From Tieghemiomyces parasiticus (Eukaryota; Kickxellomycota; Dimargaritomycetes; Dimargaritales; Dimargaritaceae): DNA of 64,000 nucleotides. Within the stretch, counting starts at the first letter, position 1. Every line of letters starts with the position of its first letter. The position numbers and the translations under genes were made by a program. Where the stretch lies: positions 1-64,000 of the forward strand of contig JANBPT010000009.1 in the NCBI GenBank assembly GCA_027575765.1, in the 5' to 3' direction. Positions 47,501-55,590 of this stretch are shown here, piece by piece. The notes under the pieces are model-generated. The model searched no databases. It had not been told where the DNA came from and worked only from the letters and a program-made list of their open reading frames with translations.

Positions 47501-48878
47501 CGACGGGGGGCATACGCGGGTTACCCGCGACGCTGGCCGGGGACCGGCCGGGGGGTACCGCCGCAGCTGCAGAGGGCGGCGGTGGGGCCTGGGTATCCGG
47601 CAAGAACTGCTTGAACTCGTCGAGGAGGTCGGGACATTGGCTGAAGAGACTCTCCACTTCGGCATACACCTCCTGGATGGGCTGACCGTCGCGCTGGTAG
47701 TTCTGAAGGATTTCGAGGAATCGTTTGTACTGCTCGGGCTGGTTGGTGAAACGAGTCTTGATCTTATTGACGTAGTTAATGGCGTGGTTGAATTCAAGGG
47801 GGGCCCGGTGGTGGTTGAGTTGGTGGGGACCCTGGGCGGTGAGGTTACCGGCAGCGGCCGTGGTGGCGGCGTTGGGTGCTGGGTAGGGCCCCGCGGGTGT
47901 ATCGGTCGCCGAAGGCGGCGCGTGATACGCCGGACCGGGGGACTGGGTGTCCGGCGGAGGGGGGTGGACGACCGGGGGCGGGTTGGTTACGGAGTTTGAT
48001 GGAGGGCCCGGAGGTGGGGGCATTGGCCGGCCGTGGGGGGGCGCCGCAGCGGGGGCGGGATGATTCTGGGGGGGTCTCGCGGCTCCGGGGGCGACTGGAG
48101 GCGGTGGGGCAATCGCAGCCGGGCCACGCTGGTCCGGTGTCATGTAGTAGCCGGAGACAGGGGCCTGGTTGGGGTGCATCGGTCGGGATTCAATTATTTT
48201 GCCGCTCGGTGTCGTGACCGTGACAGTGTGCCCGTCCGCACCGTCCGGGTCGGTGTGGATATAGTAGCCTGGCGGCAAGAAGGCGTTGAATCCTTGTATG
48301 AGCTGCGGGTGGCCAATGAAGAGGTGGGACACGCGGTCAATCACGCCCGGCGTGTCGATCACGTGGCTTTTGAAATCCTTCATGATGTCTAGGAACCGGT
48401 TGTACACGCCAGGGTCGTTGGCAAACTGCAGCTTAACTTGGTCCAGGTAGGTCAGGGCGTCGCGCACATCCAGAGGTCGACCGGGAGGATTACCTCCGTT
48501 GGGAGCACCACCGTTGCTGGTACTGGGCGGACCCGCACCCGCGACGGACGGGGACACGGCAGGAGGGCCGGGGGTGGCAGTTGCCGGCTGGGAAAGCTGT
48601 GGCGGCGGGGGCGGGTGGGCTGGAGCGGGCGGTGAGGCCAGATGGGCCCCACCAGCTGGAGGGGCCGCACCATAGGATCGCGCCCGGCCGTAGCCGCCGC
48701 CGGTACTGGAAGGTGGGTAAGGCGCGTGAGGGTGGCCGTGGGGTACGCTCATGCTGGCGGAGGTAGGGTGTGGAACCGGTGCGCCTGGTGGATACGAAGG
48801 GGAGTGCATCGGGCGACCGTGGGCTGGAGGATGGCCGTAGGGATGTCCATGGGGATGACCGTAGCCTGACCCGTCCAT
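44553..48878 (-). CDS. SIN3: Transcriptional corepressor SIN3
   Basis: The scaffold of the Rpd3/Sin3 histone deacetylase complex in the nucleus. It is 1441 residues in one exon. The Pro/His/Gly-rich N terminus is followed by three paired amphipathic helix domains: PAH1 at about 134-207 (DALTYLDQVKLQFANDPGVY), PAH2 at about 360-429 (AINYVNKIKTRFTNQPEQYK) and PAH3 at about 550-614 (FAVVRTYLGHKTTYNEFLK). The histone deacetylase interaction domain begins near 640 with SYRKLPLSATRDRCSGRDDL and continues through VLNDTWVSHPTWSSEES. The conserved C-terminal SIN3 region contains FYGNTNFYVFIRHFQVLY. All domains look intact. It is divergent from MPP6. Confidence 0.96.
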   Translation of the reverse strand: MDGSGYGHPHGHPYGHPPAHGRPMHSPSYPPGAPVPHPTSASMSVPHGHPHAPYPPSSTGGGYGRARSYGAAPPAGGAHLASPPAPAHPPPPPQLSQPATATPGPPAVSPSVAGAGPPSTSNGGAPNGGNPPGRPLDVRDALTYLDQVKLQFANDPGVYNRFLDIMKDFKSHVIDTPGVIDRVSHLFIGHPQLIQGFNAFLPPGYYIHTDPDGADGHTVTVTTPSGKIIESRPMHPNQAPVSGYYMTPDQRGPAAIAPPPPVAPGAARPPQNHPAPAAAPPHGRPMPPPPGPPSNSVTNPPPVVHPPPPDTQSPGPAYHAPPSATDTPAGPYPAPNAATTAAAGNLTAQGPHQLNHHRAPLEFNHAINYVNKIKTRFTNQPEQYKRFLEILQNYQRDGQPIQEVYAEVESLFSQCPDLLDEFKQFLPDTQAPPPPSAAAAVPPGRSPASVAGNPRMPPVGDFGPSGPGREAYAGPPGEAPVKATAEPLANRKKRSQPASTGSVPPGPGASAAVGNSKKRPRTQGGKHESVPPPELAPPAPATTTANGAPFTDEELELFAVVRTYLGHKTTYNEFLKLLNLYNEEIIDDATLVDRVAGFIGGNEGLFTQFKTLIGYRAPEPVVNHTPAPVPRIDLNTLRARGSYRKLPLSATRDRCSGRDDLCREVLNDTWVSHPTWSSEESTQECHKKNVAEETLHKCEEERYDFDLNIDSNLSVIAVLEPVARQLEALTPEERARFTPPADLLGDSPAVCRRMLKRVYGAERGLEVFSHLQTNPVVAVPVVLRRLKQKDEEWRKLRRQQNRVWRDMDIKSFFRSLDYQSQGLRMTERKHMTVKTYVTEIEKVRLDHLEGRSHAMSWLTTGRSTANNGDPQARRRLAHAYPPSYHLEYQFVDADLVRTTTRLLLSFHDKQVGGNPQDRARLEELCAFLENFLDAAPAAASPAVEAESDHPASKARENGVAEGTELKRSSRRLAAQNGNGGTLYAAGDGVDVSAANRPAPAQHTWIHTEHADSGLAPANDADPSVARFLVAPAAVNAHAAAPSPRWHTFYGNTNFYVFIRHFQVLYGRLLATKRAAAAADRSVLHDATAATPAAQLGLRYRPDLLSESDVLDGDYFEVFLNLADRMFEGEVETQAYEDAMRFLFRTHAHNVVGIHRILGLITKHAGLVGADPRCPELLALYDAKRSLPMTSVRQQILYRMQVESVVGSDEHIYRVEFLPAPSRACTVQLLLKDDFTLSHAVSAEDKWAYYVDSFVLLAPTEGVAFHGQCPFLRRNLPREAPADPTPPVVSHSGLEVKIHFNTYRICFVTHSEDFFMRTTRTTTVPRIARPAASAAHLAQILPTPAAQDESAMDTNEGETTMDIKSEPTVAGKPAGPSKAEAGDGAEAKSEPPARDSPVPMERDDAGPLAEAEVSPEVANLADQNAARVAKWHAWVEEQRASA

Positions 48879-50085
48879 GGTGGTAGGGAGGAAGGTGGAT
48901 GGGGTGGAAGGGGGCGGTGGGACAGCAAAACAGGACGAGTATACGAATGGGAGGTGGCGATCACGGTACGCGGTGCCTGGTGACGCAGGCGGGGGAGGCG
49001 TAATTAGGATAATAGGCCAACCGTCTGCTTAGCCGTAGATGGGACAACACCGTTGTATGTAGGGCGTAGTCAAGAAGGGTAAGGGTCAGTAGGTCGGGAC
49101 CAGAAAGGTAGTTAGCTAGTAAGCTGAAGGCATGCGAGGAAGTGGGATGGGTGAAAGGGAGAAGGTGCGCGGTCGGAATCGGGGGAAGAGCTGGAACCGA
49201 TGTGTCCGGAGCACGCGACGGAAGAGGCAAGGGGTGACTGGGAGGGGGGGAGCGCGTGGCAAGGTGTATAAGTGGCTGGAGGGCAGGTGGGTTGGCACAG
49301 TGGGTAAGGACGGGGCGCCGCGCTGTAGCATAGACGCGACTTCAGTATAGGCGGTGCTTGGGGGACAGAATGCGCTGCAGGCTGGGAGTTAGGAAGAAAA
49401 CGTGAGGCTGTATGCCATAAAAAAGGGCTGCTAGGCATCCAGCTATGCAGAGGTTTGATTTTTGCAAGTGCGTGCTGTGATGGAAGGGTGGGCTTTTTAG
49501 GGCGGCCGGCGCGAGCAGGGAAGGGAATGCCCAGGGCCGCTGGCCGCCACGGTGTGTAGGAGGAAGGGCTGGGCCGGGTGGGACGGTGGGCAGTCCGCTG
49601 CAGGTCGGTGGGGAAGAACCTGTGTGTGTACTGGGCTATGCATTGGCTGATGTGAGCAGGATAGACGACACCACAGCAGCTCCGCCAGCCCGTACGGCGA
49701 TAAAAGATGAACGAAAAAGCTACGCACAGAAGGCGTCGCTGGTTATGCAAGAGCTTTGTCCGGTTGAAGAAAAAAGATATATGGATACGTGGCGTGTGTA
49801 CCTGACCATGGAATTTACTTGCTGGTGCCCTCACCTGCCTTGCTTGCAAGGGGAGGCAAGAGGCCCATAGCAGCGTGCGAGGTGCACTCCAAACATCGGA
49901 ATGCCTCTATACGCACGCAAACTTGCTACCTCTCCCCCGTTGCCAATAGCTGCGCCGCTTGTATAGCCCGTGTTTAGAATATACTTATGCTTTCTCCCAT
50001 GGCAAATCCCCGCACTTGGCAATCTACCTTTCAACCCAGTTTACTACCCTTTGACTTGTCCCCTTCGCATTCACAGTAAAAAAAA
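48879..50085. promoter_or_regulatory. Bidirectional upstream region of SIN3 and MPP6
   Basis: A 1.2-kb gap between divergent genes. The part next to SIN3 is pyrimidine-rich in its sense. The 40 bases before the MPP6 ATG end in an A8 run. The 245-residue minus ORF at 49112-49849 is low-complexity and unsupported. Confidence 0.4.
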
Positions 50086-50652
50086 ATGTCCGCTCCTTCG
50101 TCTACGAAGAAATCAGCGGCGCCCGCCGCCAGCCTGTCGTCCAAGCTGCTAGCCATGCGCTTCATGCAACGCGAGAAGGAGCAATCCATCAGCCAGGAGA
50201 TCGAGCAGCAAGAGAAGAAGTTGCAGTCCGAGGCCCAGTGGCGGGTTGCCGCGGCCGGCGACGCCAAAACGACAACGTAAGTTATAACCCGGCCCGTAGG
50301 CCCCAGGCTCGTTGGTTACGTGGTTGCGGATACGGCCCAGTCCTCAATAACCAACGCCAGTCTCCAAAATCACCTACCCGCCCTTTCGGTACGCCATCGG
50401 TCCACCAGCACGCCACAAGTGACCTACGAGTCCAACTACCTCCTTCTGACCCAGGGCCTGGGGGGAAAGAAACGGTCCCTCATTAAAGGAACTAAGGCGG
50501 TTGAGAAGCCTAAGGCTGTCATTGACGCTGACCTACCCACACGGAGCGGCCCCAAACGGTACACGACGCCCGGTGAGAAGTTAGATCGCCTACGTAAGAA
50601 GCCGGATAGCGAACCTAGCAGCACGGGGAAGGCCAAGCGGACTAAGCACTAG
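50086..50652 (+). CDS. MPP6: M-phase phosphoprotein 6 homologue (nuclear exosome cofactor)
   Basis: MPP6 binds RNA and links the nuclear exosome and Rrp6 to Mtr4, acting in 5.8S rRNA maturation and RNA surveillance. Two exons, 50086-50276 and 50409-50652, with a GT-AG intron of 132 bases, give 144 residues. The N-terminal LSSKLLAMRFMQREKE stretch is the family hallmark that contacts the exosome. A coiled, Gln/Glu-rich helix follows, then SEAQW. Exon 2 has VTYESNYLLLTQ, GGKKRSLIKG and a Lys-rich tail ending AKRTKH. Reading through the donor would stop one codon later and lose the rest, so splicing is required. The exact acceptor (CCACCAG) is the best in phase. Confidence 0.85.
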
Positions 50653-51049
50653 CCTGTCGCCCTTTCATTGCGATACATTTTGCGGCATGTCGATATCACC
50701 CGCTGACCATGCTAAACTGTATAACAAGAACCACTCAATTGTGGATAGCCATGAATACTTGGTAGTTATCAATCATTATAAGCCATCGATCCTCCCGAAT
50801 ACCTTCCATATAAATATTAAAAAGAATCCATCAGTTTCACTGCCGGGGTTGTCCAAATACGCTTGTTTGGTAGAGGGTGAATCATAAGCCAACCAGGTTG
50901 AACGAAGGCCTACTGACCAACATAGTGAAGCAAAGCGGGAATAAATACACAAGAAAAAGTTGCTCCGCTAGTAGTGGCGACGGGTGCGTGGGGAAGGGGA
51001 CACTTTCGGACCGACAGCGTTCGGACGATAAGGAAGGGGTTCTCTGCGC
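50653..51049. other. Intergenic region between convergent MPP6 and coatomer zeta genes
   Basis: About 400 AT-rich bases; no gene is seen. Confidence 0.4.
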
Positions 51050-51604
51050 CTACTTGAGAAGGTGGCTGGCCACGCGCTCCTTGACCTGCTGGTACGCCTG
51101 TAGCAGCGACTGCTCGTTGAGGGTGACGTTCATATCGACGTTATCCACGCCCCGTTTCGACACGCGGGCCTGGATGACCTCGGGATCAATCTCAGCGACG
51201 ATACCGTCGTCGATGACCTCGTCAAGCGCCAACACCACCAGATCCAGGTTATCAATGACGGACCGCTTATCGACCTGGTGTTTGAGCAGACCCTGAATGG
51301 CGTCCACGGCACCTTTCAACGCGCTATGGAGGAGAAGCTCGTTTTCGTCGGCAGACCCCACGAGATAAAAGTGAACGTCTGAAACGGCCCGTGCCAAGGC
51401 GAGGTGGCCGTCCAGGAGCATCACCTCGGTCCCGCTCCGCTTCATCTTGCTGTGCAGCGACTTTTCGAGTGCCTTTTGCGATTTGGTCGTCGAGTATGTC
51501 GACGCGTGGAGGGGCGGCCGGTCGTAGTACTTAGAGACTAGGCGGTTGCCTTCAGAGTCCAGGACCACGAAGGCATTGACGGAATAAAGAGTTAGGTTGG
51601 TCAT
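51050..51604 (-). CDS. RET3: Coatomer subunit zeta
   Basis: The small adaptor-like subunit of the COPI coat, pairing with gamma-COP in Golgi-to-ER transport. The 184-residue protein (longin/AP-sigma fold) begins MTNLTLYSVNAFVVLDSEGN, followed by RLVSKYYD. LDGHLALARAVSDVHFYLVG is in the middle. NLDLVVLALDEVIDDGIVAE and IQARVSKRG lie towards the C terminus, all typical of zeta-COP. The start is the ATG at 51604; the open frame upstream (66 codons) is Pro/Ser-rich leader. Single exon. Confidence 0.96.
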   Translation of the reverse strand: MTNLTLYSVNAFVVLDSEGNRLVSKYYDRPPLHASTYSTTKSQKALEKSLHSKMKRSGTEVMLLDGHLALARAVSDVHFYLVGSADENELLLHSALKGAVDAIQGLLKHQVDKRSVIDNLDLVVLALDEVIDDGIVAEIDPEVIQARVSKRGVDNVDMNVTLNEQSLLQAYQQVKERVASHLLK

Positions 51605-52172
51605 GGCGGGTGGGGAAAGCGGGCAAGGCAAATGAGATGAACAGGCGGAGGTCCGACCTAGAGAGGTGATGAGGAGACGAGGGCGGATGGGGTGTAAAGG
51701 GACGGCTAGTGAGCTGCAGAATGTCGGAGAGGTCGGCGACGGTGCTGGGATGAGCGACAGGTGCCAGGCGGAATATGCGTGAGGGGGGGGGAGTGCCTGC
51801 ACAGTCAGCTCGGGATGCGTGCGTGTCGCTAGCGGACGGGGGCGCCCTTGGGTAATGGCTTTGGCCCGATGCGACTGGGCCTGAAGTCCCTTGAATACCT
51901 CTTATTCCTCACGTGATAAATCTTTCTCTATGAGGAAGTAGTCGAGGGAGATTCAAGCCATTGCATCGGGGAATCTAACACTTGGCCCAACACCAGTCAG
52001 TTCACAGGGCTCTGCATTCCAAGGGAGAGAAGGGGGTGGGGTAAATACATCCTTTCCCATGTGCTGGTTCCTTGTGGCTTAAATCCCCTGACCCTCTTCA
52101 CGAGAAAGGCTATGAATCGTCTTGTTATCCGCTGACCCTAGTTCGCCGCCCTCACGAAATCTACCCGACAGC
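51605..52172. promoter_or_regulatory. Bidirectional upstream region of coatomer zeta and a small membrane protein gene
   Basis: About 570 bases between divergent genes, with a C/T-rich leader on the minus side. No other gene is seen. Confidence 0.35.
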
Positions 52173-52331
52173 ATGGTTCTCCCCAATTTCCGTGCTATCT
52201 ACGCCTCATTCCGGACGCCCGAGGAGGAGCGGCGCATTCTGCACTGGGCCTTCCTACGTTTTTCGGGATTCGTCGGCGTGTGCGTCACCATGGCACTCAT
52301 TGCGGGAAAATACGGCCGGCGAGCCATATGA
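52173..52331 (+). CDS. Small single-pass membrane protein of unknown function
   Basis: A 52-residue ORF from an ATG, single exon. The first 20 residues are soluble (VLPNFRAIYASFRTPEEERR), followed by one hydrophobic helix at about 24-45 (LRFSGFVGVCVTMALIAG) and a short basic C terminus, KYGRR. This resembles the layout of small mitochondrial inner-membrane subunits (basic flank, one helix), but I cannot assign it to a family. It has a GC-rich coding-like composition, unlike the flanks, and an ATTAAA about 215 bases after the stop. It may be real but is too short for certainty. Confidence 0.55.
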   Translation: MVLPNFRAIYASFRTPEEERRILHWAFLRFSGFVGVCVTMALIAGKYGRRAI

Positions 52332-53098
52332 ACCTACCACCCCCCCCCCTAACCCTGCCTTGGCAGGGCAGCGTCCAGTTCGGTCGTTGTCTTTGGTTAG
52401 AGTTGACATTGTACTGCCAGGACGCCATCCCTCGTCAAGCGAAAAGCGTACCATGACGTGGCATTGTCGCTAACTCCTTGACCTTTTTTCACCGCCTATT
52501 GGTATTCATTTTCTATCCTGCCTTGCCAGAGCTCAACCCTGTATTATTAAAGCACTCAATTCAACCCCACAGCCTCACTGCTGAGATAACTAGTACATGT
52601 CAATTATGACAGGCTTCAAAAATTGAGCTACGCAATGTGACCATGGCATGCATCAACCGTTGTGGGTTGGCCAACCAAAGGCGAGTAACGGCCTGACAGT
52701 ACCGTACACCGTGATAATTAGTATCATGTAGTACGTTCGAAGAGTGAAAATCATCCGAGCGCGACATCCCAAACGTTGGCATTCCTTGGTACCAGGAACT
52801 GTCGTCCACATTTGAACATCCCACCCTATCATTCCATTTCAATTACCAGCCTTATCCCCAGGATCTAACGTTGTGTGTTGAGCATTTGGCAGACTTAGCA
52901 CTTTCCAGCAACCTAAGTTAAGTGAAGAGAATACAATTGAGCAGCTCCCACTATTCCGCTCCTCGATTCCCTTGGAGGCTTTTAAAATATGCCATCGTCA
53001 CACACCTCCGTAACCTTGATATCTCACCGTCTAAAAAATTACCGCTGCAACCACACCCCACAATTTATCGTCAAATTTCCAACCAACTCTACTCCGCC
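52332..53098. other. Gene-free gap
   Basis: About 770 AT-rich bases. A C-run follows the 52-residue ORF. Nothing else is recognised. Confidence 0.35.
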
Positions 53099-53343
53099 AT
53101 GAAGGTCTTTTTAACCAGGTCCTCTATTCTGCATCGCTCTGTTCGTCGTCACGGCACTGCGTGTCGGCAGTGGCCAGGATAAACCTTTGTCGAAGAAGGA
53201 AGTACCACCTACAGAAAACACCAACCAGAACACCAACGGCGACACTCGGTCCACCCCTTAGCGTCCTCAAGGTTGCTAAGGTTGCCAAGGCAGGCAGAGC
53301 CGCCATGAGCATCCTTCGGGGATCCCGTTGTCTTTTCAAGTGA
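53099..53343 (+). pseudogene. Possible disrupted gene for a small secreted basic peptide
   Basis: An ATG at 53099 opens a 28-codon ORF. Overlapping it, but shifted one base, is a frame whose start-proximal part looks like the hydrophobic core of a signal peptide (CIALFVVTAL). It continues with a Lys/Asn/Thr-rich part and a stop at about 53260. A third frame, shifted once more, continues with a Lys/Ala-rich segment (VLKVAKVAKAGRAAM) to a stop at 53343. Each frame alone makes no sensible protein. Two single-base shifts, or small introns I cannot place, would make one coding region. An AATAAA lies at about 53517. It could be a decayed gene, a sequencing error or chance. Confidence 0.3.
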
Positions 53344-53354
53344 CTCTGGTATCA

Positions 53355-53357
<3 letters not shown>

Positions 53358-53385
<28 letters not shown>
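53358..53385. repeat. CT dinucleotide repeat
   Basis: About thirteen CT units just after the possible disrupted secreted-peptide locus. Confidence 0.85.
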
Positions 53386-53394
<9 letters not shown>

Positions 53395-54414
53395 CACATG
53401 CTTAGCTTGCTTTCATCTATAAGTAGTGTTCCACTCTGATCCGACACGGTCCGGTGCTACCACTTAGCTGGAGTCCTCTCTAGTGGCATGTAAAACCGGT
53501 AGCCATACTGCGTACTAATAAAACGCGATGGCTTGGTCTGCAGTCGGCAATGACCGCAGGCGAGTCTCACAACTCCGTCAGCTCTACCTCTTCGATGGTG
53601 GCGGATATTTCCGGGAAAGGAGGGTGGGGGGTAATCCCGCCCCATCGTATAGGACGATGTAAACTAGCTACCAGGAAGACCTAGCTCGGTGTAGCCCTCG
53701 ATGGCATTGTAGCAATGAGGAAAATCACGAACCAGAGTTAACCCCCGAGATTAAACACCTCCCCCACCTCGGTTTCCTCCGAAACCTCGTCGCCTCGGAC
53801 GACGGGCGGCCAGCATACACGTCCGCCACAAATGTAGCTGCTCCGAGTGCACAATCGAAAGCGAAAACCTTTGAGCGCCGTCACGAAAACGCACCCCCCC
53901 CCCGTGGCTCATAGGCTTGGCCTACATCTTTGTCACGACATCTCGTCTTTCTTTCCTTCCCGACGCCTTCCTCTTTCTCTGCCACAGATGCGCTGTACCG
54001 CATGCCCTAATCCCCCCACCTCTCTCCCCAAGGGCCACACCTTGGCGATCGTTCTCTCCCCACCCCTCTGGTGGCCAATTGAACGCTGTAGCAGGACTTT
54101 GCTTGTCATTATTTGCAAGGTTAATAATGAGGTCCCGGGTTCTTTAGTCCCCACCTTCGGGAAACATTTTCCCCTTCTCATGGTTGAGGATAAAGCAATG
54201 ATGCCTAATCGTCAAACTGTTCATTTCTCCTATCCATCTTTTACACTGTCCTCCCTCACCCAACTGCATATTTTGTGGCTAGTATTTTTCTGCTCTTCTT
54301 TTCAAGTGGCTCGTCAACCAACGATGTTGGCGATAGTCATCCGCCCACCGGCTGGCTTCTCCTACCCGCTGTATTATTCTGGCCCCGGTGATCCCCCGCT
54401 CGATAACTCCACGG

Positions 54415-54432
54415 ATATATATATATATATAT
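54415..54432 (+). repeat. TA dinucleotide repeat upstream of a secreted peptide gene
   Basis: Nine AT units about 355 bases before the ATG at 54788. It may serve as a TATA element, like the TA run at 426-439 before the channel gene. Confidence 0.7.
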
Positions 54433-54787
54433 GTGCGTAGAGTGCGCAAGGCCATTGCTCCTCCCTATCTGACCAAAATCTCTACACCATTTTATTTGCA
54501 TTTTTACTCTCGAATACAGCTTGCATATGCATGCCTTGTCGTGTTATCTTTCTCACTTTCGTTCTTGCCAGCAGTTACCGTCCTCCCATCTGTTCTCATT
54601 ACAATTCCTCGGGTTCCACACCTAGACTCGGTACCTTTCGACGACGACTTCATCATATCTCCGTCAGGTTACATCCCTTTTTCTCTTTTTTTAGGCATAC
54701 CGTGCGCACCCTGCCACACCACGCCCCCTCCATCTCGCTCGTCCACGCGTAGGCTTTTTTTTTTGGCTGCCGCCCTGCTTCGCTACC

Positions 54788-55075
54788 ATGAGATTACACC
54801 GCACTCTCCTCCTTCTGGTTGCCGTCCTCTTCGTCTTGGCCACGGTTCTGGTTCAACACAGCACCGCCGCACCCTTCTCGTTAAAGGGTATTTTTAAAAA
54901 GAGTACTTCCTCCACTCCAGCCGCCACAACTTCGGACAAGAAAAGTAAGGCCTCCAAAGTCTTAGGTACTGCCAAAACCTTGGCGGAAACCTTTGCGCCT
55001 CCGCCAGTGAAAGCCGCTCTGCTTGCATACGATGCCGGGAAGGCGATCTACAATGCTGTTAAGAAAAAGACGTAG
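54788..55075 (+). CDS. Small secreted lysine-rich protein of unknown function
   Basis: A 95-residue protein with a strong signal peptide (RLHRTLLLLVAVLFVLATVL, cleavage probably near Ala28-Ala29). The mature part of about 66 residues has two basic ends: FSLKGIFKKSTSS near the start and a Lys-rich terminus (IYNAVKKKT). Between them is an amphipathic Ala/Leu/Thr-rich stretch (VLGTAKTLAETFAPPPVKAAL). It has no cysteine. It is intact and single-exon with a good ATG context. I know no family. Secreted, basic and amphipathic would suit a membrane-active or host-interaction peptide, but that is inference. Confidence 0.7.
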   Translation: MRLHRTLLLLVAVLFVLATVLVQHSTAAPFSLKGIFKKSTSSTPAATTSDKKSKASKVLGTAKTLAETFAPPPVKAALLAYDAGKAIYNAVKKKT

Positions 55076-55590
55076 TGGACCGGGTGCCCATACCCATTCT
55101 AGTTAGTGCATTTAAACTTCATAGCGTCCATGTGGACCTTGTACCTAAAATAAGAACACGTTGCATTCTGTTTATCAATATTCTACTTATTAAATGTCGT
55201 ACAGATAATTCCATGGACTACAGGGCCGCCCTCTGGCTGCCCATGCTACTTCTTTAATATAGATGTACATGAATCGAACAAGATGGGCCAATGCGCCCAT
55301 GGAAGAAAAAGAAAAAAAAAGGGTATGGATTGTACGGTTCGATACTTCCGCATTACACACCTCGGACACGTCGCTGCCCCTCAACAAGACAAGGTGAAGA
55401 GGAGGGGAAAATAGAAAAAAAAATAAAGCACCACAAAACATCATCCCTTCCCCGCCCCCTCCTCTCCCAAACCTTAAGGCTACCCCACATTATCCTCCCC
55501 GCCTCCGCCGTCTCCTCCACTCCCAGGAAGGGGAGGAGGAGGAGAAGGAGAAGAGGGGGAGGCGAGGGGGGGTTAAACGAACGGGACACT
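55076..55590. other. Gap between the secreted peptide gene and convergent PABP gene
   Basis: About 500 bases with A-rich and GA-rich tracts near the PABP 3' end. No gene is seen. Confidence 0.4.

Larger units (their letters stand above)
53344..54787. promoter_or_regulatory. Upstream region of the small secreted peptide gene
   Basis: Holds a CT dinucleotide repeat (53358-53385) and a TA repeat at 54415-54432, about 355 bases before the next ATG, that may act as a TATA element. The 197-residue plus ORF at 53847-54440 uses a non-ATG start and runs into the TA repeat; I do not consider it a gene. Confidence 0.35.

Noticed and set aside
44553..48878. Runs of GC-rich short ORFs on the plus strand through SIN3
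   Set aside because: Antisense shadows of SIN3.
53847..54440. 197-residue plus-strand ORF
   Set aside because: It has no ATG at its start and ends inside a TA repeat read as Ile-Tyr; no motif.
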